Positions 58,305-64,000 of a stretch of DNA of 64,000 bases are shown in pieces (within the stretch, counting starts at the first letter, position 1; each line of letters opens with the position of its first letter). Below the pieces are notes generated by a model, which saw only the letters and a program-made list of their open reading frames with translations, was not told where the DNA came from and searched no databases. Origin of the DNA: Dehalococcoidia bacterium (lineage in GTDB: Bacteria; Chloroflexota; Dehalococcoidia; GIF9; AB-539-J10); contig JAUWYX010000008.1 of NCBI GenBank assembly GCA_030615625.1, positions 1 to 64,000 on the forward strand, in the 5' to 3' direction. The position numbers and the translations under genes are program-made.

Positions 58305-58498
58305 TCGTGCTCCAACTCATCACTTGGCAACGGGGAACTGGTTTTTTGGATTTTCTTTACCCCAACCTTGACAATTCTGTAGCTAAAAAGGAGTGGTTTC
58401 CATTACAGGAAGCGGCTTCGTCTGGCTCCAGACCATAAAATGGCACACCTCATAGCGATTTGAGTTTTCCCGCGCCATAGATTATCGAAGAGAGGCTA

Positions 58499-58527
58499 TT
58501 GCTCCAGACGAGAGAAACAGCTATAAT
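58499..58527 (+). promoter_or_regulatory. Promoter of tRNA-Gln
   Basis: A perfect TATAAT (58522-58527) with TTGCTC (58499-58504) 17 bp upstream. The -35 box is weak; transcription would start just before the tRNA. Confidence 0.5.
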
Positions 58528-58537
58528 ATTAACCTGC

Positions 58538-58611
58538 TGGGGATTAGTCTAGCGGTAGGACGACTGACTCTGGATCAGTTAGGCCAGGTTCGAATCCTGG
58601 ATCCCCAGCCA
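58538..58611 (+). tRNA. tRNA-Gln (CTG)
   Basis: A 74-nt tRNA with TGGGGAT/ATCCCCA acceptor stem, anticodon loop CTCTGGA (CTG), T-loop GGTTCGAATCC, discriminator G and encoded CCA. The U1-A72 pair is typical of tRNA-Gln. Confidence 0.95.
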
Positions 58612-58691
58612 ATTCATTTAATGTAATATAATTACCACTATACAACTTTAATAATTTTCTGTTTTGCATTCTCTCTTTGGGGCAAATTCTT

Positions 58692-59336
58692 ATGAACGAA
58701 TGTATAGAAAGCGTAGAAGATTACTGGGATAAGAGGTTTAAAGATGAGGGTAAAATATGGGGGGAATTGCCAAGTAGGACGACACAGTATGCATTTGAGT
58801 TGTTCCGCAGTGCTAATGTAAAAAGTGTATTGATACCAGGCTCAGGCTATGGAAGGCACACAAAATTCTTCTCCACTTGTGGTTTTGATGTAACCGGAAT
58901 CGAAATTTCATCAGTGGCCTGTAATCTAGCACGTGAATTTGACCCTCTTTCCCGATTCTATAATGCATCAGTTTTCGATTTGTCATTTGACACAAATAGA
59001 TATGATGCCATTTATTGCTTTAACGTGCTTCACCTTTTCCGTGAAAACGACCGATATGTATTTATCCAACAGTGTGACAATAAGCTTAATAAAGGCGGAT
59101 TAATGTTTTTCACCGTTTTCTCAGAGAAATAATCGAGTTTCGGAGAGGGAAGAGAAGTAGAGAGAAATACATTTGAAAGTCGGCCTGGTAGGCCAGCACA
59201 TTATTTCACTGAAGCTGATTTGAAAGCACATTTTGTTAAATATGATTTGGTTGACATGGGTATAGTAGAGGACCCTGAAGACCACGGAGGAAAGCCACAT
59301 GCTCATACCCTTCGATATATCTGTGTGCGTGCCTAA
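58692..59336 (+). pseudogene. Class I SAM-dependent methyltransferase broken by an in-frame stop
   Basis: The first part (58692-59132, about 146 codons) has the AdoMet-binding VLIPGSGYGRHTKFF, a GFDVTGIEISSVA segment and YDAIYCFNVLHLF. A TAA at 59130-59132 interrupts it, but the same frame reads on without other stops to 59336 with SSFGEGREVERNTFESRPGR, PAHYFTEADLKAHF and EDPEDHGGKPHAHTLRYI, which is the normal end of this family. So a single base change has likely created the stop. The gene resembles small-molecule methyltransferases of the TehB/thiopurine type. The shortened product would lack the C-terminal part of the fold. Confidence 0.8.
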
Positions 59337-59427
59337 AAATAAATGAACCGGACTAGGGCTATATTCCGTTTGATGTTTGACCAAACACAGGATTTGTCTT
59401 TACCTAATTTGTTATATAGGTATATAA

Positions 59428-59530
59428 TTTACGGCTGTGACAACAGCCTGGTGAGTAGTTCACACAATCTTGGTACTAAGTCGGGGCTGAAAAAGTTCGA
59501 TATGTGTCCTGAGTGCTCAGCCAGGAAAGG
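59428..59530 (+). repeat. Local degenerate duplication, copy 1
   Basis: The segment with TATAATTTACGGCTGTGACA, TCTTGGTACTAAGTCGGG and GTGTCCTGAGTGCTCAGCCA recurs at 60121-60228. In translation: YGCDNSLVSSSHNLGTKSG then LKKFDMCPECSA. It lies in a 77-codon frame (59343-59576) whose coding status is doubtful. Confidence 0.5.
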
Positions 59531-59597
59531 TAATAAAATCACCTCAAACCATCTGCTAATTGGTGTAAAAAACTAGAAATAAAAAGGAGGCAAAATC

Positions 59598-60014
59598 ATG
59601 AACTATGAATGGATGACGGCACCCTGCGGATTAGATTGTTTTAACTGTTCAATGTACCTAGCGAATGAAAACGAGGAACTAAGAGCCAAAATTTCCAAGA
59701 ACATGGGCATCCCGTTTGAGCAGGCGGTATGTAAAGGGTGTCGTGAGGAAGCAGGGAAACCAGATTTTCTTAACTGGACTGAACCCTGTAATGTTTACAG
59801 GTGCATCACGAAAAGAAAGCTTGACTTTTGTTATCAGTGTTCTGACTTTCCATGTGACAATCTTCACCCGTATGCAGACAGAGCATCCGAAGTACCTCAC
59901 AATACCAAAGTTTTTAATCTGTGTTTAATAAAGAAAATGGGCTTGGAATCATGGGCAAAAACAAAAGCCAAAGATGTGAAGCATACATATTTCAAGGAAA
60001 AGTTCAGGCTATAA
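59598..60014 (+). CDS. DUF3795 cysteine-rich protein
   Basis: 138 residues with a strong ribosome-binding site (AAGGAGG). Cysteine motifs in order: APCGLDCFNCSMY, VCKGCREEAG, NVYRCITKRKLDFCYQCSDF and PCDNL. This is the DUF3795 pattern, small proteins of anaerobes and archaea thought to bind metal; their function is not known. The C-terminal helix ends in YFKEKFRL. It stands alone between the broken methyltransferase and tRNA-Glu. Confidence 0.88.
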   Translation: MNYEWMTAPCGLDCFNCSMYLANENEELRAKISKNMGIPFEQAVCKGCREEAGKPDFLNWTEPCNVYRCITKRKLDFCYQCSDFPCDNLHPYADRASEVPHNTKVFNLCLIKKMGLESWAKTKAKDVKHTYFKEKFRL

Positions 60015-60120
60015 CAAAGTGCACGCGATTTCAACTATGAAGCCGCACAGGAATTGTCCCGAAAAGTCCTTGTAAACGAACCTGAACCCTGTATTGCCTG
60101 TTGTATTTCTGTTGTATAAT

Positions 60121-60228
60121 AGTTATGGCTGCGGCGACAAGGAGCCCGACTTCCTAAGTAGCTGGCGTAATCTTGGGACTAAGTCTGGTCTCAAAAAGTT
60201 AGATATATGTCCCTAGTGTCCAGCCAAT
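60121..60228 (+). repeat. Local degenerate duplication, copy 2
   Basis: Matches 59428-59530 (TGGCTGCGGCGACAA, AATCTTGGGACTAAGTCTGG, TCTCAAAAAGTTAGATATAT). The coding frame equivalent has a TAG where copy 1 has GAG, so this copy is not translated past CP. It abuts tRNA-Glu. Confidence 0.5.
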
Positions 60229-60230
60229 GT

Positions 60231-60307
60231 GGCGCATTCGTCTAGAGGCCTAGGACACCTCCCTCTCAAGGAGGAGATCACCGGTTCGAATCCGGTATGC
60301 GCTACCA
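60231..60307 (+). tRNA. tRNA-Glu (CTC)
   Basis: A 77-nt tRNA with GGCGCAT/ATGCGCT acceptor stem (G1-U72 wobble, as in other tRNA-Glu), anticodon loop CTCTCAA (CTC), T-loop GGTTCGAATCC, discriminator A and encoded CCA. Confidence 0.94.
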
Positions 60308-60329
60308 AATACCTCTTTTAGCTGATATG

Positions 60330-60965
60330 CTATTCTGTGAATTCGACCACTACCTCTTTGACGTCCCATAAAGGCTCTATCTTCTCCAGTATCTCGTCCT
60401 TTATGGTGTGAGCAAACTGGTGGTCTCGGGGCAAATCAACAAGCACCCGGACAGTTCCGTCCTTTACCTTAATATCTTGCACCAGGTTTGTACGCACCAC
60501 GTTTAACCCGGTCAGAGGGTTTATAACTTTCCTGAGGCGCTGACGAACTACCTCTACCGTGGTCGGCTTCTTTTCTTTGACCAGGCCGTGACGTTCTTCA
60601 TAGTTTTGTATGGCCGAGCGTAAGCCTTCTACAGCGAGTACCGAACAATGGGCTTTAATTTTGGGAAGTCCTCCCAGAGCTTCTGAAGCTTCTTTCCAGG
60701 TAATGTTCTTTGCTTCATCCAATGTCTTTCCCTTAGCTAGCTCCGTAATTATAGAGCCGGTAGCTATGTTGGAAGCACAGCCGTAAGACTCAAACTTGAC
60801 GTCCGCGATAGTATTCGTCTTGGGGTCAACTTTTATGTAGACAGACACCATGTCCCCACAGGCTGGGCTGCCTTCAGTTGCCTTGCCATCAGGATTCTCA
60901 ATTTTACCCACGTTGCGCGGGTGCCGAAAGTGTTCCAGTACTATGTCGGTATATGGAAATTTCAT
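60330..60965 (-). CDS. IscU/NifU-type Fe-S scaffold fused to a DUF59 (MIP18) domain
   Basis: 211 residues. Residues 1-125 are an IscU scaffold: HFRHPRNVGKIENPDG, Cys36 and Asp38 in ACGDMV, Cys63 in YGCASN, and Cys107 after His106 in KAHCSV. Residues of about 135-211 are a separate DUF59/MIP18-like domain (VRQRLRKVINPLTGLNVVRT, IKVKDGTVRVLVDLPRDHQF). DUF59 proteins help deliver Fe-S clusters (SufT, CIA2). A single chain thus joins cluster assembly and delivery. It follows the NifS-like gene by 2 bp. Confidence 0.92.
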   Translation of the reverse strand: MKFPYTDIVLEHFRHPRNVGKIENPDGKATEGSPACGDMVSVYIKVDPKTNTIADVKFESYGCASNIATGSIITELAKGKTLDEAKNITWKEASEALGGLPKIKAHCSVLAVEGLRSAIQNYEERHGLVKEKKPTTVEVVRQRLRKVINPLTGLNVVRTNLVQDIKVKDGTVRVLVDLPRDHQFAHTIKDEILEKIEPLWDVKEVVVEFTE

Positions 60966-60967
60966 CT

Positions 60968-62152
60968 CTAAGCCTCCTCTTTTTCTTCGTTTTTTCCCAA
61001 GGGACTGATGTTTCTCAGCTCTTCCACTATCTCAGCTAATGCCCGGACCACAGCATCCACATCTTCCATGGTGTTATAACGCCCCAGGGTAAAGCGTATT
61101 GACCCGTGTGCCCTTTCGTGGTCGCCGCCTATCCCTGTGATAACGTGGCTGGCCTCCAGAGAGCGGCTAAAACAGGCGGAGCCCGTGCTCACGGCAAAAC
61201 CACGCATATCAAGATGCAGGGTCATGGACTCGCCCTCCACAAAGTGGAAGGTGATATTAGCATTATGTGGGAGCCTCTTCCGGCGATGGCCATTCAGGGT
61301 GCTGTGTGGTATCTCGGCAAGCATGCGGTCAATAAGGTGATCGCGCATTTCTTGCAGGCGTTTGGTTTCTTTGGGGGTGACCAGTCCCACCGCTTTGGCA
61401 AATCCCACCGCCCCAGCTATATTTTCCAGCCCCGCCCGGAGATTGAATTCCTGAAATCCGCCGTCCACCCACTTGGCTATTTGTGTTCCTTGGCGGATGC
61501 ACAGGCCTCCTGTGCCCTTGGGGCCGTGGATGGTGTGTGCTGATACAGTGACCAGGTCCACAGCTATCTTCTTCATATCCAGAGGGACCCGCGTAAAGGT
61601 ATGAGTAGCATCAGTGTGGAAAAGCACCTCTTTTTCACGGCAGATACCCCCGACAGCTTCGATATCCTGAATGGTACCTATTTCCTGGTTGGCATGCTGG
61701 ATGGAGACCAGAATGGTCTCATTGGTTATGGAATCTCTTAGGCGGTCAATGTCCACAAAGCCCTCCCCATCCACATCCAGATAGGTCACCTGAAAGCCCT
61801 GTTTTTCCAGCGCTTGTGCGCTGTGAAGCACAGGGAAATCCTCGATCTTTGACACAATTATGTGTTTACCTTTCTTCTTACTGAGGGCCAGTGCCACTCC
61901 TTTGAGGGCAATGTTAGAGGACTCGGTACTTCCCGAAGTGAAAATGAACTCTTCGGGGGCAGCACCTAAAGCATTGGCCAGAGCCTCTCTGGCTTCGTCT
62001 AACGTCTCTCGAGCTTCTATCCCCTGAGAATAGCCAAACTCTGAGGTGGCAACCGCGTATGTATCAAAGAGATACGGTCTCATCGCCTCCAGCACCCGCT
62101 CATCCAAACGAGTAGCCGATGCGTTGTCCAGGTAAATAAGTTTGCCCGCCAT
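60968..62152 (-). CDS. NifS/IscS-like protein lacking the PLP lysine
   Basis: 394 residues from ATG 62152 (GGGGGAG just upstream; an ATG at 62167 would add five residues). The fold is clearly class V aminotransferase/cysteine desulfurase: YLDNASATRLDERV, FTSGSTESSNIALKG, HANQEIGTIQD. The active-site loop with cysteine is present (STGSACFSRSLEASHV, Cys327). However SAHTIHGPKG has Thr207 where the Schiff-base lysine stands (SAHK), DATH replaces DATQ (Gln to His184), and IEDF replaces the EH pair whose histidine stacks on PLP. It may be a persulfide scaffold rather than a desulfurase. The neighbours are dsrE-like and iscU. Confidence 0.9.
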   Translation of the reverse strand: MAGKLIYLDNASATRLDERVLEAMRPYLFDTYAVATSEFGYSQGIEARETLDEAREALANALGAAPEEFIFTSGSTESSNIALKGVALALSKKKGKHIIVSKIEDFPVLHSAQALEKQGFQVTYLDVDGEGFVDIDRLRDSITNETILVSIQHANQEIGTIQDIEAVGGICREKEVLFHTDATHTFTRVPLDMKKIAVDLVTVSAHTIHGPKGTGGLCIRQGTQIAKWVDGGFQEFNLRAGLENIAGAVGFAKAVGLVTPKETKRLQEMRDHLIDRMLAEIPHSTLNGHRRKRLPHNANITFHFVEGESMTLHLDMRGFAVSTGSACFSRSLEASHVITGIGGDHERAHGSIRFTLGRYNTMEDVDAVVRALAEIVEELRNISPLGKNEEKEEA

Positions 62153-62163
62153 TTTCTCCCCCG

Positions 62164-62583
62164 TCATATAAAGAGGGTTATTGTTGATTCCCTAGCCTCA
62201 TCTATGTAGGTACCAACTGCACAGTAATCCGATATCAAATCATCACGGAGGTCTTCTTTCTTTATGCCCATTATCTGCATTGTCATGTCGCAGGCGAGTA
62301 TCTTCCCTCCAAGCTCGTGGAAGTCCTGTAGCAGCCTCTCCAGAGACGCCGCCCCGGCTTTCTTCATCCTGCGCTTGACCATCCATTTACCAAGGCCCAG
62401 CATGTTCATTTTAGATAGAGGTCCCTTTTCCAGCCCCCCTTTCTTGAGGCGCTGGAGACCCCAGAAGGTGAAGAACAGTGATGCTTCCATCCCCATGGCA
62501 AGGGCCCCGTTGGCTACAATAAGGGCGCTATACACCTTATCCATGTCGCCGCTATGAACTATTATAATAACTTTGCCAGCCAT
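62164..62583 (-). CDS. DsrE/DsrF-like family protein
   Basis: 139 residues. VIIIVHSGDMDKVYSALIVA, GMEASLFFTFWGLQRLKKGG, a central basic stretch (KWMVKRRMKKAG) and the cysteine-containing ILACDMTMQIMGI are typical of DsrE-like peroxiredoxin-family sulfur carriers. A second cysteine is in ISDYCAVGTYIDEA. These proteins accept and pass on persulfide sulfur, often with TusA. It starts 15 bp downstream of tusA in the same operon. Confidence 0.88.
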   Translation of the reverse strand: MAGKVIIIVHSGDMDKVYSALIVANGALAMGMEASLFFTFWGLQRLKKGGLEKGPLSKMNMLGLGKWMVKRRMKKAGAASLERLLQDFHELGGKILACDMTMQIMGIKKEDLRDDLISDYCAVGTYIDEARESTITLFI

Positions 62584-62598
62584 AGTCTCTTCCTCCTC

Positions 62599-62820
62599 CT
62601 ACTTGCGTATTCTTATTTTCCACATCCCACCTTCCTCCTGTACATCAATGAGCTCCAGTCCCAAAGCCTTTACCGCCATCGGTATCTCTTTCTTGGAAGC
62701 AGGATGCGTTCCAGTAACCTCCACAATATCGCCCTCTTTTGCTTTCCTCAGAGCCTTGCGAGTCTCAACTAAAGGAATAGGGCAAGTTTCACCTGTGCAA
62801 TCCACCTTTATTTCAGCCAT
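62599..62820 (-). CDS. tusA: TusA-family sulfur carrier
   Basis: 73 residues. The CPxP motif with the sulfur-carrying cysteine is Cys13 in TGETCPIPLVETRKALRKAK, followed by GDIVEVTGTHPASKKEIPM. It carries persulfide between proteins. It is first of the tusA-dsrE-nifS-iscU order and has AGGTGATG just before the ATG. Confidence 0.93.
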   Translation of the reverse strand: MAEIKVDCTGETCPIPLVETRKALRKAKEGDIVEVTGTHPASKKEIPMAVKALGLELIDVQEEGGMWKIRIRK

Positions 62821-62955
62821 TTTGCATCACCTCCATACAAACCTGCAGGTACCGCTGTAGCCATGAAGAGCTGTGAAGAATTGTTCCAACCTCGTCGTCT
62901 TATCCGGTCTCTCCGCCAGCTTTCCTGCCGGGCACCGGGATTTCTTCGAGTTCAG

Positions 62956-63459
62956 CTACTCTATGAGCTTGAACATTTTCCTGGGCGCTCCGCAGACGGG
63001 ACATTTTTCAGGGGCTTCTCCCTCAACCGTGTTGCCGCAATATTGGCAAACGTAGATTGGTTTCTCCCCAATAGTCTCACCCTTTTCAACCTTGCTCAGG
63101 GCAGCGTCAAACAAAGCATGATGAATCTGCTCGACCTTATTTGCCAGGTCAAAGCTATCTTTGGCCTTGTCTTCACCATCGGCCTCAGCCTCCTTTATGA
63201 ATCCAGGATACATTTCGGTGAACTCATAATTCTCGCCACCCTTTGCAGCCAACAGGTTTTCTCTCGTTGATTTTATTCCCTGCATAACCTTCAGGTGATT
63301 TCTGGCATGCGCTGTCTCGGCATCGGCTGCGGCACGAAACAACCGTGCTATCTGTTTGTATCCCTCCTGTTCAGCCTTTTCAGCGAAGAACAAATATTTA
63401 CGGTTGGCCTGGCTTTCTCCAGCAAAAGCAGTCTCCAAATTATCTCTGGTATTACTCAT
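62956..63459 (-). CDS. Rubrerythrin
   Basis: 167 residues. N-terminal ferritin-like diiron domain: ETAFAGESQANRKYLFFAEK, AADAETAHARNHLKVM, and DFANKVEQIHHALFDAAL-like helix. C-terminal rubredoxin-like site: CQYCGNTVEGEAPEKCPVCG. It reduces hydrogen peroxide using NADH-linked rubredoxin-type donors in anaerobes. It lies 135 bp upstream of tusA and may share its transcript. Confidence 0.95.
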   Translation of the reverse strand: MSNTRDNLETAFAGESQANRKYLFFAEKAEQEGYKQIARLFRAAADAETAHARNHLKVMQGIKSTRENLLAAKGGENYEFTEMYPGFIKEAEADGEDKAKDSFDLANKVEQIHHALFDAALSKVEKGETIGEKPIYVCQYCGNTVEGEAPEKCPVCGAPRKMFKLIE

Positions 63460-63951
63460 AGTACGCTCCCTCCCGCTCTATTTAAGTTGATTGTAAATCG
63501 TGAAATAGCTTTATGTATGTGACTTATGTCTCACAGGAATGATGAGAAAAGTACTCTAATTATATTGAAAAGTCAACAAGAGGCTTCAGACATTGGTTGG
63601 ACAGGGTCTAAGTTCGATGTCTGGCTTGTTGAAATAGGCCAAAGATGGTGAACAGGCTTATTATAGGCAAAGGATTTTGTGGGGTATATGCGACTAATAT
63701 TATAGGGGTTGAGTGCAACTTAAATAAACGGGGAATAACAGAGCCGTACTTTTGCTTACTGAAAATTGAGACTTTTGGCCTATTGACCTGAGCCGACACG
63801 TCACCTAAACTGAAGATAGACAAGTAAAAAAGGTAGCAGCTTCAATAAATGAATATTAATCCACAGGAGGTGGTAGTGGAGTAAATAAAATCAATTATGG
63901 TATATAGGACTCTATTTTATTTTAAATAATTAACAGCAAGGAGGATGTATT
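63460..63951. other. Gene-free stretch between rubrerythrin and the last gene
   Basis: About 490 A+T-rich bases with no gene seen. TGTGA and TCACA at 63518-63535 form an inverted repeat with an 8-base gap, in the rubrerythrin upstream region. A TATAAT is readable on the minus strand at 63558-63563 but lacks a spaced -35 box. Confidence 0.4.
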
Positions 63952-64000
63952 GTGAAAAGAAGGATAGTGCTCGTTGTCACAGCTCTAACTCTTGTAGCGC
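63952..64000 (+). CDS. Start of an exported protein, cut by the window end
   Basis: AAGGAGG (63938-63944) is followed seven bases later by GTG 63952, encoding MKRRIVLVVTALTLVA, a basic then hydrophobic start of a signal peptide. The rest is outside the window and no identity can be given. Confidence 0.6.
   Translation, partial: MKRRIVLVVTALTLVA

Noticed and set aside
59343-59576. A 77-codon frame with MCPECSARKG
   Set aside because: There is no clear ribosome-binding site, and the second copy at 60121 has a stop; reported as a repeat instead.
63518-63535. CRP/FNR-type site upstream of rubrerythrin
   Set aside because: TGTGA and TCACA are separated by 8 bases instead of the 6 of CRP sites; a chance palindrome is likely.

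Overview
The window reads as an anaerobic member of the Dehalococcoidia (Chloroflexota). The reasons are a 16S rRNA gene standing alone with no 23S, 5S or spacer tRNAs behind it, a four-subunit 2-oxoacid:ferredoxin oxidoreductase, a rubrerythrin, a membrane pyrophosphatase, methylmalonyl-CoA mutase beside an acyl-CoA dehydrogenase, and a mannosylglycerate gene set. The placement is inferred from these genes and was not tested by phylogeny.

Layout. 1-2.5 kb: the end of a TRAP transporter permease, a truncated altronate-dehydratase (UxaA) remnant, and the 16S gene with its own promoter and a long processing stem. 2.7-8.5 kb: an exported CFI-box protein, a phosphohexomutase, and the porCDAB operon. 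8.7-17.9 kb: tRNA-Ser, a GreA with an extra N-terminal domain, a HAD phosphatase, a PAS/HD-GYP sensor, an HD hydrolase, uvrA and hppA. 18.2-21.5 kb: acyl-CoA dehydrogenase plus split methylmalonyl-CoA mutase.

21.6-32.1 kb is accessory DNA. It holds a HinP1I-like restriction-modification pair, a decayed stretch with four degenerate repeat copies and a frameshifted phage/contractile-tail baseplate gene, and then tRNA-Gly. Its last 45 bp recur perfectly 5.7 kb downstream. Between the two copies lie mpgS, a sugar nucleotidyltransferase, an asparagine-synthase-like amidotransferase and mpgP. This looks like a tRNA-bounded compatible-solute island, and the amidotransferase makes mannosylglyceramide a possible product.

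32.3-38.8 kb is a fatty-acid synthesis operon (two MaoC-type dehydratase halves, plsX, acpP, fabL, fabF, fabG) followed by a U32-family gene. Their promoters share a motif. 39.1-58.3 kb is a nearly unbroken str-S10-spc-alpha ribosomal supercluster (rpsL to rpsI). It includes a 31-codon bS22-like gene and an L13 whose C-terminus appears to be a captured intergenic repeat; no tuf or rpmD is present.

58.5-64 kb: tRNA-Gln, a methyltransferase broken by one in-frame stop, a DUF3795 protein, tRNA-Glu, then a leftward sulfur/Fe-S group (rubrerythrin, tusA, dsrE-like, nifS-like, iscU-DUF59). The NifS-like protein lacks the PLP-binding lysine. The amidotransferase in the mannosylglycerate island and this PLP-less sulfur operon are the two most unusual systems seen.
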